Positions 25,128 to 33,977 of a DNA stretch of 64,000 nt are shown here, piece after piece. The translations under genes were made by a program, and so were the position numbers. Origin of the DNA: Actinotalea alkalitolerans (GTDB lineage Bacteria > Actinomycetota > Actinomycetes > Actinomycetales > Cellulomonadaceae); NCBI RefSeq assembly GCF_023369855.1, contig NZ_JAMBPP010000002.1, positions 118,438-182,437 of the forward strand. Reading direction: 5' to 3'. How positions within the stretch are numbered: position 1 is the stretch's first letter; each line of letters starts with the position of its first letter. The notes under the pieces were generated by a model. It was not told where the DNA came from. It made no database searches and saw only the letters and a program-made list of their open reading frames with translations.

Positions 25128-28100
25128 CCGACGACCCCGCGGCCCTCGGGCTGGACCGGGCACGAGCGGGTGACCGGGCAGACCCGGCACAGGTCGTTCC
25201 TCGTCGCGGCCACGGCCGAACGACTCACCGTGTCCGCGACGTGCTCGAGGAGGTCGGCGGCCCAGCCGGGGTCCGGGTCCTGACGCAGGGCGTCCTGCTG
25301 CCTCTCGGAGTACGACCTGTTCGTGGTGCCGACGTACACCAGGCCCGCGCCGCCGCAGGCCGCACCGGGGAACCGGTCCTCGAAGGCACCCGCCTCGACC
25401 GCCGCCTGGTAGGCGCCCAGCTGGGCGTGCCGGGCGGCGTCGTCCTTGGAGACCGCCGACCGTCCTGTCTTGAGGTCGACCACCCGAAGCAGCGGTCGAC
25501 CCTCGGGGGTGTCACCGACCCGTTCGAGGCGGTCGACCGAACCTCGCAGCACGACCCTGCCGATCTGCACGCTGAAGGGCTCCTCGACCGCGACGGGCTC
25601 CCCCTGCGCCTTGAGGTAGGCCGCCAGGTGCCGGACCATCGCCCGGGCCCGGCGCCGCTGCACCGCACCGACCCAGCCGTCGGAGAGCCCGAGCTCGCTC
25701 CAGCGCTGGTCCAGCAGAGCGGCGAGCTCGTCCTCGGTCCCCCCCGGGAGCGCGGCGGCGATCTCGTGGACGAGAGTCCCCAGGGTCTGCTCACCGGAGT
25801 CCGCCGCGGTGCCGCCTGCGGCCTCCAGCGCCCATCGCAGCGCGCACGTCGAGGCCGCCTCGAGACGAGAGGGGGACAGCGGCACGGGCCGCTCCTGGGG
25901 CCAGAGCGGCGCCGTGGTGGACAGTGCGACCGCCCCGTACCACTGCGTGGGATCGGCACCCGGGACACCCTCGGCCGCCAGCCGGGCCAGCAGGTGTGCC
26001 GCGGGCCGGCCGGGCACGGCGTCCTGCTCGAGCTCCGACCGGCACTGCGCGACCACGGCGCGCAGGTCGAGCGCCGGGGGGACGCTGGTGAGTCGAGGGT
26101 CGACCGCCGCGCCCTCGGGGCCGGGGTCGATGAGGTCCAGCAGGGCCGAGGGCTGCCGGTCGGTGTCCTTGACCGCGGTGACCAGCAGAGCACGACGGGA
26201 CCGCGACACGGCCACGGCGAACGCCCGCAGCTCGTCGTCGAGGACCGCCGCCCGGGCCTCGGCCGCCTCCACGACCCGTGCACCGCTCGCCGCGTCGGTA
26301 CCGGCACCTGCGTCGGTCGCCACGCGCCCGGCCATGACGTCGACCAGGTGCTGCGCGCCGAGCATCGAGTCACGCAGGCGCAGGTCGGGCCACGTCCCCT
26401 CCTGGACCCCCGCGACCACCACGAGGTCCCACTCACCGCCCGCGGCACCGGCGGCCGTCAGCACCGCGACCGACTCGGTGCTCTCCCCGTGCGCCGCGAG
26501 CGAGTCAGCAGGCAGGTCCTGGGACTGGAGGTGCTCGAGGAAGGCCCGCACCGGTGCCTGCGGCAACCGGTCCACGAACTGCTCGGCCGCCTTGAACAGG
26601 GCCAGCACGGCGTCCAGGTCGCGATCGGCCCGGGCGCCGGCCGGACCGCCGGCAAGGGCGCTGCGCCGCCACGGCTCGGCGAGACCGGCGTGCGACCAGA
26701 GCACCCACAACACGTCCAGGGCGGTCGCACCCGGTCGCCCGAGGGCGTCGCGACCTGCGGCCAGCAGCCCTGCGAGACGGACCACCGGTCGGCGCACCGA
26801 CGCGGGCAACGACGCCGCGCGGGCAGGGTCGTCGAGGACCTCGACCAGCAGCGGGTCGCTCGAACGTCCACCTCCGCCGGCGAGCTCCTCGGCTCGCAAC
26901 GCCCGGCGCAGCCGACGCACGCCGACCGCGTCCAGCCCGCCGAGAGGCGACGCGAGCAGCAGCCCGGCTGCCTCCGCGGAGAGGTCGGCGGGGTGCAGCG
27001 CGCACTCGAGCGCGAGCAGCAGGGGCCGGACCGCAGGCTCGGCACGCAGCGGCACGTCGCTGCCGACCACCGCCACGGGGACCTGGGCGGCCAGCAGAGC
27101 CCGGCGCAGCTCGGTGACCTGACTGCCCGAACGAACCACCACGGCCATCCGGCTCCACGGCATGCCCTCGTGCAGACGGGCCTCGCGCAGGGTGTAGGCG
27201 ACGTAGGCAGCCTCCTGCGCCGGAGATCGCAGGATCGCCACCCGCGCCGGCGCGCCACCGTGGTCGGCGGCCGCTGCCGTGGCCGCACGGTGACGTCGCC
27301 CCGCGCCGGTCCGGATCTCCTCGGTCACCGACCGCACCGCGCGGTGCAGGATCGGCCCGTGCCGCCACACCGTGCCGAGCACCACCTCGTGGGCGCCCAG
27401 TGCGGCCGGGTCGGCCGCACCGGGCGTCGCGGTCGCCCTGGCGACCAGGGCCGGCGTCGCGCCACGGAAGGTCTGCACGGCGGCGTCGGGATCCCCCAGC
27501 AGCACGAGCTGCGCGCCGTCGTCGGCGAGCACGTGCAGCAGGCGGGCGGTGGCCGCCGTCGCCTCCTGGTAGTCGTCCACGACCACCAGGCCCCACCGGG
27601 GGCGAGGCGCGCCGGGGACCGTCGCCTCCCAGCTGCGCAGCGCCTCCACGGCCTCGTCGACCACGGCGGCCGGGTCGTACCGCTCTCCGGCGTCAGGGGT
27701 GGCCTGACGCAGCTGCGTGACGTCCAGGTACTCCTCGTAGACGGCCGCGGCCGCCACCCACTCCGGCCGGCCGTGCCGTCGGCCCAGCCCGGCGAGGTCG
27801 ACGGGCCGGAGCCCTCGTTCCGCGGCCCGCATCAGCAGGTCACGCAGCTCGTCCCGGAAGGCCCGCAGCCCCAGGGCGGCGGGCGGGACCCGCTCGGGCC
27901 AGCCCACCGGTGCGCCCTCTCCCTCGGCGTGGCCGGCGAGCAGGTCGGCGAGCACCAGGTCCTGCTCGGGGCCGCTGATCAGGGTCGGCGGCGGCTCTCC
28001 CAGCAGAGCCGCACGGGACCGGAGCACCGAGAAGGCCGCCGAGGCCGGCGTCCGGACGATCGCCTGCCCTGCCGTCCGCCGCATGGCTCCGGACAGGTCG

Positions 28101-28342
28101 TCGCGCAGTCGTGCGGCCGCCCGCCGGGTCGGGGCCAGCAGCAGGACCTGCCCGGGCTCGACCTCTTCCCGTCCGACACGGTCGACGACGCAGGCCAGTG
28201 CCGTGGTGGTCTTGCCGGTGCCGGCGGTACCTCGCACCAGCAGGGCCGACCCACGGTGCGCCAGGACCCGACGCTGGTCGGCGTCCGGGGTCGGCAGCCC
28301 ACCCCGGGCGAGCGGGGGCGACAGGGTCAGCGGCGGGGGCAC
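25124..28342 (-). CDS. adnA: AdnA-like helicase-nuclease subunit with Fe-S nuclease domain
   Basis: Protein of about 1,072 residues and the upstream partner of AdnB. The motor-like N-terminal half has Walker A VRGTAGTGKTTTALA (about 36-50) and GLVVVDDYQEAT in place of the usual DEXQ box, in line with AdnA having the weaker motor. The C-terminal nuclease domain has VVDLKTGRSAVSKDDAARHA. Cysteines in STCALRWAL and the terminal LCRVCPVTRSC probably hold an iron-sulfur cluster as in AddB-type nucleases. The GTG at 28342 is the favoured start (TGGGAT six bases upstream); a start at 28381 is possible. Confidence 0.91.
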   Translation of the reverse strand: MPPPLTLSPPLARGGLPTPDADQRRVLAHRGSALLVRGTAGTGKTTTALACVVDRVGREEVEPGQVLLLAPTRRAAARLRDDLSGAMRRTAGQAIVRTPASAAFSVLRSRAALLGEPPPTLISGPEQDLVLADLLAGHAEGEGAPVGWPERVPPAALGLRAFRDELRDLLMRAAERGLRPVDLAGLGRRHGRPEWVAAAAVYEEYLDVTQLRQATPDAGERYDPAAVVDEAVEALRSWEATVPGAPRPRWGLVVVDDYQEATAATARLLHVLADDGAQLVLLGDPDAAVQTFRGATPALVARATATPGAADPAALGAHEVVLGTVWRHGPILHRAVRSVTEEIRTGAGRRHRAATAAAADHGGAPARVAILRSPAQEAAYVAYTLREARLHEGMPWSRMAVVVRSGSQVTELRRALLAAQVPVAVVGSDVPLRAEPAVRPLLLALECALHPADLSAEAAGLLLASPLGGLDAVGVRRLRRALRAEELAGGGGRSSDPLLVEVLDDPARAASLPASVRRPVVRLAGLLAAGRDALGRPGATALDVLWVLWSHAGLAEPWRRSALAGGPAGARADRDLDAVLALFKAAEQFVDRLPQAPVRAFLEHLQSQDLPADSLAAHGESTESVAVLTAAGAAGGEWDLVVVAGVQEGTWPDLRLRDSMLGAQHLVDVMAGRVATDAGAGTDAASGARVVEAAEARAAVLDDELRAFAVAVSRSRRALLVTAVKDTDRQPSALLDLIDPGPEGAAVDPRLTSVPPALDLRAVVAQCRSELEQDAVPGRPAAHLLARLAAEGVPGADPTQWYGAVALSTTAPLWPQERPVPLSPSRLEAASTCALRWALEAAGGTAADSGEQTLGTLVHEIAAALPGGTEDELAALLDQRWSELGLSDGWVGAVQRRRARAMVRHLAAYLKAQGEPVAVEEPFSVQIGRVVLRGSVDRLERVGDTPEGRPLLRVVDLKTGRSAVSKDDAARHAQLGAYQAAVEAGAFEDRFPGAACGGAGLVYVGTTNRSYSERQQDALRQDPDPGWAADLLEHVADTVSRSAVAATRNDLCRVCPVTRSCPVQPEGRGVVG

Positions 28343-28387
28343 GCACCGATCCCACCACAGCGGCCCGACACGCCCGACCACGCCAGG

Positions 28388-29371
28388 TCAGGCGTCGGGG
28401 AACGGCCAGCCGTTGGGGGTGCACGGAGCGACCGAGATCGACTGCTGCTGCATCAGCGGGGCCGGCAGACCCTCGCCGGGGCACTCCACGTGCCCGTGCC
28501 CGAGCAGGTGCCCGACCTCATGGTTGACCAGGTACTGGCGGTAGACGGTGAGGTCGTCGAACTCGGAGGCGCCCTCGACCCAGCGCCAGTGGTTCAGCGC
28601 GGCGTGGCCGTTGCGCCCGCACGAGTACAGCGACTCGGTGCGCAGCGGGGCGCACAGCTCGTCGACCTTCTGGGGCGAGGCGAGCACCACCCGGTGGTCG
28701 GCCGGGCCGTCGGTCCGGGCGAAGGTCACCGAGCCGTCGGCGCCCCAGCCGCGCGGGTCGTTGAGGATCTCCATCACGGTCGCCGCGAACAGGGCGTGGT
28801 CGACCGCGAGCCCGGCCTCCACCTCGACCCGCACGGTCTGCACGGGTCGGTCGTCGAGCGGTGCGGGTGTCTGGCCGGCGACCACCTGGAGCTCACCGCC
28901 CGCTGCGGCGGGCGTCTCGCGCGAGAGCAGGCCAGCGGCCCGGTCGGCGGCGGTCAGGCCGTTCTCGTCGACCGCGTCCGGGTCCGGCGGTGGCGATGGC
29001 TGGGGGGTGGGGGTGACGGCCGGCGGGACGGTGAGGGTGAGCATCGGCAGGTCACCCTCGCGGTAGGACGGGCCGCGGTTGCCGACCTCGTCCGCGGCGG
29101 GGCCCACCGGTCCGGTCTGCGCCTGCTCCGAGGACGTCCGTCCCGTGCCGCGGGAGGGCTCCTGCGCGCTGCTGCGCACCGCGGCCAGACCGTCGGCGAG
29201 CTCGAGCACGCCGACCCCGTTCAGCGCCGCGCCGACCCCTGCACCGCCGGTGAGCGCCAGGACCGAGGCCAGGACCAGCGCCGAGGCGCCGAACACGCCG
29301 TCCCCCCGGCGACGCCCGTGCTGGGGCGCACGACGGCGACCCGCCGTGCGCGCACCTCGGTGATCGACCAC
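28388..29371 (-). CDS. DUF3152 secreted zincin-like protein
   Basis: Protein of about 327 residues with an N-terminal basic segment and a hydrophobic signal or anchor (FGASALVLASVLALTGGAG). A Pro/Thr-rich linker (PPAVTPTPQPSPPPDP) and the conserved DUF3152 domain follow. The domain has a metalloprotease-like NHEVGHLLGHGHVECPG motif and four more cysteines (ELCAPL, YSCGRNGH, VECPG, VAPCTPNG), likely disulfide-bonded outside the cell. Family function is unknown; Rv3207c is the mycobacterial equivalent. The start is uncertain; the GTG at 29371 with CACCAT six bases upstream gives a sensible signal peptide. Confidence 0.86.
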   Translation of the reverse strand: MVDHRGARTAGRRRAPQHGRRRGDGVFGASALVLASVLALTGGAGVGAALNGVGVLELADGLAAVRSSAQEPSRGTGRTSSEQAQTGPVGPAADEVGNRGPSYREGDLPMLTLTVPPAVTPTPQPSPPPDPDAVDENGLTAADRAAGLLSRETPAAAGGELQVVAGQTPAPLDDRPVQTVRVEVEAGLAVDHALFAATVMEILNDPRGWGADGSVTFARTDGPADHRVVLASPQKVDELCAPLRTESLYSCGRNGHAALNHWRWVEGASEFDDLTVYRQYLVNHEVGHLLGHGHVECPGEGLPAPLMQQQSISVAPCTPNGWPFPDA

Positions 29372-29473
29372 CGCTCCATGGTGGCACCTCGGGGCAAGCC
29401 GGGCACGACCGTGGGGGCGCCCGGTGTGCAGGTGCACCGACCACGCCGACCGTCGCCTGGCTAGCATCAGCAC

Positions 29474-30160
29474 GTGACCCCCGAGAGCAGCAGCCGCCCA
29501 CGGGCGGCACGGATGCCGCGCGACGAGCGACGCGCGCAGGTGCTCACGGTCGCCCAGGAGCTCTTCGCCCACGAGGGCTTCCACCACGTCTCGATGGATG
29601 ACATCGCCGACCGGGCAGAGGTCAGCAAGCCGGTGCTGTACCGGCACTTCCCGTCCAAGCTCGACCTCTACCTCGCCGTCGTCGACCACCGGGGCCTGGC
29701 CCTCGTGGCGGCCGTCGACGCCGCGCTGGCGGCCGTTCCCGTCCCGGGGACGCAGCCCCCGACCGACACCGCGCCGAGCGGGCGCGAGGTGGTCAGGGCC
29801 ATCGTCCGGGCCTACGTCGAGTTCGTCGAGGAGGCCGGCGAGTCGTTCTCGTTGCTCTTCGAGTCCGACGTGACGCGGGACGCCGACGTCCGGGCACGCA
29901 TCGAGCTCGCCTCGGCCGACGCCGCCCGTGCGATCTGCCGCGGGCTGCACGAGCTCGCCGGGCTGCCGCCCGCTCACGCCGAGCTCCTGAGCGCCGCCCT
30001 GGTCGGGATGGCCCGGGTCAGCGCCACCGCCCGCTACCGCTCGAGCGAGCCCGTACCGGTCGACGACACCGTCGAGCTGGTCAGCCGGCTCGCCTGGCGG
30101 GGAGTGGCCGGACTGGTCCGCGACCGGCCGGAGAGCACCGAGGACGGCACCCCCGCCTGA
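29474..30160 (+). CDS. TetR/AcrR family transcriptional regulator
   Basis: Protein of 228 residues. The helix-turn-helix is typical (VLTVAQELFAHEGFHHVSMD, then DIADRAEVSKPVLYRHFPSK). The C-terminal ligand domain has ESFSLLFESDVTRDADVRARIE, as in the actinobacterial group represented by Rv3208. TAGCAT ends six bases before the GTG at 29474, so the transcript is probably leaderless. It is divergent from the DUF3152 gene across ~100 bases, and the small DUF3107 gene follows, the conserved order in mycobacteria. Ligand and targets are unknown. Confidence 0.92.
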   Translation: MTPESSSRPRAARMPRDERRAQVLTVAQELFAHEGFHHVSMDDIADRAEVSKPVLYRHFPSKLDLYLAVVDHRGLALVAAVDAALAAVPVPGTQPPTDTAPSGREVVRAIVRAYVEFVEEAGESFSLLFESDVTRDADVRARIELASADAARAICRGLHELAGLPPAHAELLSAALVGMARVSATARYRSSEPVPVDDTVELVSRLAWRGVAGLVRDRPESTEDGTPA

Positions 30161-30247
30161 TCGCCCTGAGCGGACGCGGACGCCGACCGTCCCCATGCCT
30201 GCCTAGGATGGGCGCGGAACTGACCAGACGGTGTGGAGGCGATGGAC

Positions 30248-30472
30248 GTGGAGATCACGATCGGTGTGCAGCACGTGGCACGGGAGCTGGTGCTGGAGAT
30301 CGACCAGACCTCCGAGGAGATCGCCGCGGCGGTCGCCAAGGCCCTCGACGGAGGCGCGACCCTGACCCTGACCGACACGCGCGGGCGTCGTGTCATCGTC
30401 CCGGCCGGGACGCTCGGCTACGTGGAGATCGGTGGCGACGAGACGCGCAAGGTCGGGTTCCACAACATCTGA
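30248..30472 (+). CDS. DUF3107 domain-containing protein
   Basis: Protein of 74 residues, equal to the usual family length (TB9.4/Rv3208A-like). The whole product is the domain: EITIGVQHVARELVLEID at the N-terminus, then a helix, then LTLTDTRGRRVIVPAGTLGY and VGFHNI. No enzyme motif is seen and function is unknown. GGAGG at 30235-30239 decides the start: the GTG at 30248 has eight bases of spacing and matches the family N-terminus, while the ATG at 30242 would leave only two. A -10 box TAGGAT at 30204-30209 gives a short leader. Confidence 0.9.
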   Translation: MEITIGVQHVARELVLEIDQTSEEIAAAVAKALDGGATLTLTDTRGRRVIVPAGTLGYVEIGGDETRKVGFHNI

Positions 30473-30504
30473 CGGAAGGGCCCCTCGGCCGAACGGGCGG
30501 TCAG

Positions 30505-30582
30505 GCCGAGCCGGTCCATCCGTCGGGTGTGCCGAGCCGGTCCATCAGGCGGTCAGGCCGAGCCGGTCCATCCGCCGGGTGT
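30505..30582. repeat. Three tandem 26-base units across the 3' end of the ferritin-like gene
   Basis: Units start at 30505, 30531 and 30557, each beginning GCCGAGCCGGTCCATC. The first and third are almost identical over all 26 bases (one change); the second differs in its last ten bases. The stop codon of the minus-strand ferritin-like gene (30545-30547) lies in the second unit. Confidence 0.9.
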
Positions 30583-31243
30583 GCTCGGCGGTGAGCGTCG
30601 CGAAGAGTCGGCTCTGCGCCTCGGCGCCGTCCGCGCTCGGGATCGCCGCGCCCAGCAGGTCGCGCATCTCGGCGTGGTCGGCGAGCAGCCGCTGCACGAC
30701 CCCGAGGGCCTCCCCCACGAGTCGGCGACCCCAGAGCGCGAGCCGCGAGGCGAGCGCCGGGTCCTGCTCGCCGGCGGCAGCGAGCGAGTCGACCACCAGC
30801 TGGGCGTGACCGTCGTCGGTCAGCACCTCCAGGACGATCTCGCGGGTGACCGGGTCCAGCGCACCAGCGGCGATCCGGCTGAAGTCGTCGGCGATGCCGT
30901 AGCCCACGTAGGCCTTGAGCAGCCGCTCCCACCACGTGCTCGGAACGGTCCGTCCGTCGAAGTCGACCAGGACGCCCGAGAACGGCGCCATCACGGTCTC
31001 GAGGTCGCCGCCGAGCTCGCGGACCCGGGCTCCGATCCGCTCGAGCCGGCGCAGCGCCGTCCCGGCCAGACCGCTCAGCTCGAGCCGCTGGCCGAGCACG
31101 GGGGCCAGTGCGGCGTCGGCCGCGAGCCGCGAGAACGCTGCGAGCTCGCTCGACGCGGTCATCCCGAGCACGGCGAGGGCACGCCCGACCTCGTCGTGGC
31201 TCAGGGGGGGTGCGGAGGTGCTCGACGGCGTCTGTCCGGTCAT
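30545..31243 (-). CDS. Ferritin-like fold protein (MiaE-like)
   Basis: All-helical protein of 232 residues of the actinobacterial ferritin-like group (Rv3210c-like). Glu/His residues in helices that could form a di-iron site include SELAAFSRLA, WERLLKAYVGYG and TREIVLEVLTDDGHAQL. A hydroxylase of tRNA or a small molecule is the usual guess; the substrate is not known. TAGCCT ends six bases before the ATG at 31243, so the mRNA is probably leaderless. It converges with DUF3107 through the triplicated 26-base repeat and is divergent from the DEAD-box helicase. Confidence 0.85.
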   Translation of the reverse strand: MTGQTPSSTSAPPLSHDEVGRALAVLGMTASSELAAFSRLAADAALAPVLGQRLELSGLAGTALRRLERIGARVRELGGDLETVMAPFSGVLVDFDGRTVPSTWWERLLKAYVGYGIADDFSRIAAGALDPVTREIVLEVLTDDGHAQLVVDSLAAAGEQDPALASRLALWGRRLVGEALGVVQRLLADHAEMRDLLGAAIPSADGAEAQSRLFATLTAEHTRRMDRLGLTA

Positions 31244-31291
31244 CCGACCAGGCTAGACCCGGGGCAGCGGGCCTCGGGACGCACCGTCGGC

Positions 31292-31518
31292 TAGGATCAC
31301 CTCGTACATCGGTTGACCGGTCGTCCCGACACCCTCGCCCGCAGAGACCCGCGGTCCGTCGTGACCAGCTCACGACGGCCTCGCTCCTCCAGCCCGGGCG
31401 GCGCCATTCGCGATCGGCTGCCGGCCCCCGTCCGCGGCGCGGCCCGGTCCCGGTGCGGCGAGCTCCTCGCCCACCAGGAGTCGTGTGGCCCCGCGGCCCT
31501 CACCCCACGCGAGGCAGC
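31292..31518 (+). promoter_or_regulatory. Promoter and ~215-base leader of the DEAD-box helicase gene
   Basis: A -10 box TAGGAT lies at 31292-31297, giving a predicted start near 31304 and a leader of about 215 bases before the ATG at 31519. This is exceptional in a window where most leaders are absent. Long leaders on RNA-helicase genes often carry cold-shock or autoregulatory elements; I see G+C-rich stem potential but no family I can name. Confidence 0.45.
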
Positions 31519-33207
31519 ATGACGACCACCGACCAGACCACCGACACCTCCGGGTTCGCCGACGACGCGAGCACCCACATCAAGGGCGACACCTCGGGCT
31601 CGAGCGTCCAGGCGCACAACCCGTCCTTCGCGGACTTCGACGTCCGCCCCGAGATCGTCCAGGCGTTGGCCGACGCCGGGATCATCCAGCCCTTCCCGAT
31701 CCAGGCGATGACCCTCCCGGTCGCGCTCGCCGGCCACGACATCATCGGCCAGGCCAAGACCGGCACCGGCAAGACCCTGGGCTTCGGCGTCCCGCTGCTG
31801 CACCGCATCGTCTCGCCCGGCGAGGAGGGCTACGACGCGCTCCCCGCTCCCGGCAAGCCTCAGGCGCTGGTGATCGTGCCGACCCGCGAGCTGGCCGTCC
31901 AGGTGGCCGGTGACCTGTCCACCGCGTCCAGCCGACGCAGCGTGCGGGTCCTGCAGATCTACGGCGGCCGTGCGTACGAGCCGCAGGTCGAGGCCCTGAG
32001 CAGCGGTGTCGACGTCGTCGTCGGCACTCCCGGCCGGATGATCGACCTGATGAACCAGGGCTTCCTGGACCTGTCCCGCGCCCGCACCGTGGTGCTCGAC
32101 GAGGCCGACGAGATGCTCGACCTGGGCTTCCTGCCCGATGTCGAGAAGCTCCTGGCACGGACCCCTGCGTCGCGCCACACGATGCTGTTCTCGGCGACCA
32201 TGCCCGGTGCGGTCGTCGCGATGGCCCGCCGCTACATGACCCAGCCCACGCACATCCGGGCCTCCGACCCCGATGACGGCGGCGCGACGCTCAAGGCGAT
32301 CAAGCAGGTCGTCTACCGTGCGCACGCGATGGACAAGGTCGAGGTGCTCGCCCGCATCCTGCAGTCCCGCGGCCGCGGCCTGACCATCGTCTTCGCGCGG
32401 ACCAAGCGCACCTGCGCCAAGGTCGCCGACGACCTCGCGACCCGCGGGTTCGCCTCGGGCGCCATCCACGGAGACCTCGGCCAGGGAGCCCGCGAGCAGG
32501 CGCTCCGCGCGTTCCGGTCCGGCAAGATCGACGTGCTGGTCGCCACCGACGTCGCGGCTCGCGGCATCGACGTCGAGGACGTCACGCACGTCATCAACTA
32601 CCAGTGCCCCGAGGACGAGAAGACCTACCTGCACCGCACCGGCCGCACCGGCCGCGCGGGCAAGACCGGGACGGCCGTCACCTTCGTCGACTGGGACGAC
32701 CTGCCGCGCTGGGGGCTGATCGACAAGGCCCTGGACCTGGGCTACCCCGAGCCCGTGGAGACGTACTCGAGCTCGCCGCACCTGTTCACCGAGCTCGACA
32801 TCCCCGAGGGCACCAAGGGCACGCTGCCCACCGCCGACCGCACCCGTGCGGGCCTCGCCGCCGAGCGCTACGAGGACATCGGTGACACCGGCAAGCGCAC
32901 CGCCGGCAAGGGCGCGGGCGCGGGTTCCGGGCCGAGCGAGCGCCGCGAGACCGGAGAGCGTGGCGGCCCGGGCGGCCGCAAGGGCCCGGGCACCGACCGC
33001 GAGCGCAACGGAGAACGGTCGCGTTCGCGCTCCCGCTCGGGCCAGGGTGAGCGTCCCGAGGCGGTGCGTGAGGGCGCCGGGTCCGCGACGCACGACGGCG
33101 CGCCCGCCGCGCCCGGCGCCGAGGCTGCACCGGCAGGCGAGGGCGGCGGACGTCGCCGCTCGCGCAACCGTCGCCGCACCCGCGGCGGGGCACCGACCGA
33201 GTCCTGA
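31519..33207 (+). CDS. DEAD/DEAH box RNA helicase
   Basis: Protein of 562 residues of the RhlE type (Rv3211-like). Motifs: Q-motif FPIQAMTLPVAL, Walker A GQAKTGTGKTLGFG, PTRELAVQ, GTPGRMIDL, DEADEMLDLGF, FSATMPG, IHGDLGQGAREQAL, ATDVAARGID and YLHRTGRTGRAGKTG. The last ~130 residues are a low-complexity Arg/Gly/Glu tail ending RRRSRNRRRTRGG, suited to RNA binding. It unwinds structured RNA in ribosome assembly or mRNA turnover. The ATG at 31519 follows GAGG and gives a hydrophilic N-terminus. A strong hairpin follows the gene. Confidence 0.95.
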   Translation: MTTTDQTTDTSGFADDASTHIKGDTSGSSVQAHNPSFADFDVRPEIVQALADAGIIQPFPIQAMTLPVALAGHDIIGQAKTGTGKTLGFGVPLLHRIVSPGEEGYDALPAPGKPQALVIVPTRELAVQVAGDLSTASSRRSVRVLQIYGGRAYEPQVEALSSGVDVVVGTPGRMIDLMNQGFLDLSRARTVVLDEADEMLDLGFLPDVEKLLARTPASRHTMLFSATMPGAVVAMARRYMTQPTHIRASDPDDGGATLKAIKQVVYRAHAMDKVEVLARILQSRGRGLTIVFARTKRTCAKVADDLATRGFASGAIHGDLGQGAREQALRAFRSGKIDVLVATDVAARGIDVEDVTHVINYQCPEDEKTYLHRTGRTGRAGKTGTAVTFVDWDDLPRWGLIDKALDLGYPEPVETYSSSPHLFTELDIPEGTKGTLPTADRTRAGLAAERYEDIGDTGKRTAGKGAGAGSGPSERRETGERGGPGGRKGPGTDRERNGERSRSRSRSGQGERPEAVREGAGSATHDGAPAAPGAEAAPAGEGGGRRRSRNRRRTRGGAPTES

Positions 33208-33242
33208 CCGGACCGGGCACCCGCGGCCCACGCACGACGAAC

Positions 33243-33288
33243 CGACGCCCGCCGTCGGGTCCTCCCGAGGATCCGACGGCGGGCGTCG
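33243..33288 (+). terminator. Terminator hairpin after the DEAD-box helicase gene
   Basis: Stem of about 21 pairs: CGACGCCCGCCGTCGG on the left pairs with CCGACGGCGGGCGTCG on the right, continued by TCCTC/GAGGA with one mismatch around a CC loop. No U tract follows. Confidence 0.75.
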
Positions 33289-33344
33289 GGCGTCGCGAGG
33301 TCGGGTCCGGCCCGGTCGACCGGGGCGACGCCTCGAGGGGTGGG

Positions 33345-33977
33345 TCAGCCGGCCAGGACGAACTCCCGCACGGCGTCGGCGACGAGCTGGACCGCGATCG
33401 CCGCGAGCAGCAGCCCGGCGATGCGGGAGATCAGGATGGTCCCGCTGTCCTTGAGCACCCGGTGGATCACGTTGGCGAACCTCATCGACAGGTAGAGGCA
33501 GAGGTGCACCCCCAGGACGCCGAGGGCGATCGAGACCCAGTCGGCGAGGGTGCCGTCCGAGCGCTGCACGAAGACCATGGTCGCGACGATCGCGCCGGGC
33601 CCGGCCAGCAGCGGCGTGCCCAGGGGCACCAGGGCGACGTTGACCCCCTTGGTCCCCGAGGGCTGGGGCTCCTCCATCTTCCCGGTGAGCAGGTCCATCG
33701 CCACGAGCAGCAGCAGCAGGCCGCCCGAGGCCTGCAGGGCCGGCAGGGAGATGTGCATGTAGCTCAGCAGCTGCTGGCCGAACAGCGCGAACGAGACGAT
33801 CACGCCGAAGGCGACGAGGATCGCCTGGCGCGCCGCATGGTTGCGCTGCTTGCCGGTCATCGCCCCGGTCAGGCCCAGGAAGATCGGCACCGTCCCGGGC
33901 GGGTCCATGATCACGAAGAGCGTGATGAAGACCTCGGCCAGCAGCCGGGCGTCGACCAGGGCCGCCACATCGTTCAT
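33345..33977 (-). CDS. MarC family integral membrane protein
   Basis: Protein of 210 residues with six hydrophobic helices, the MarC/UPF0056 topology. Family blocks are FVIMDPPGTVPIFLGLT in the first helix region, GGLLLLLVAMDLLTG in the middle, PLGTPLLAGPGAIVATMVF and the last helix SRIAGLLLAAIAVQLVADAV. The internal repeat of two PPG/PGA half-site motifs is typical. Transport substrate is unknown; the old link with multiple antibiotic resistance was not upheld. The start ATG overlaps the stop of the upstream PHP gene as ATGA, so the pair is coupled. Confidence 0.92.
   Translation of the reverse strand: MNDVAALVDARLLAEVFITLFVIMDPPGTVPIFLGLTGAMTGKQRNHAARQAILVAFGVIVSFALFGQQLLSYMHISLPALQASGGLLLLLVAMDLLTGKMEEPQPSGTKGVNVALVPLGTPLLAGPGAIVATMVFVQRSDGTLADWVSIALGVLGVHLCLYLSMRFANVIHRVLKDSGTILISRIAGLLLAAIAVQLVADAVREFVLAG

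Noticed and set aside
25241..29464. 1,400-codon open frame antisense to adnA and the DUF3152 gene
   Set aside because: Same shadow effect; no motifs, and it crosses gene borders on the other strand.
33208..33344. Small RNA gene after the DEAD-box helicase
   Set aside because: The only structure is the terminator hairpin; no promoter or conserved fold is visible.
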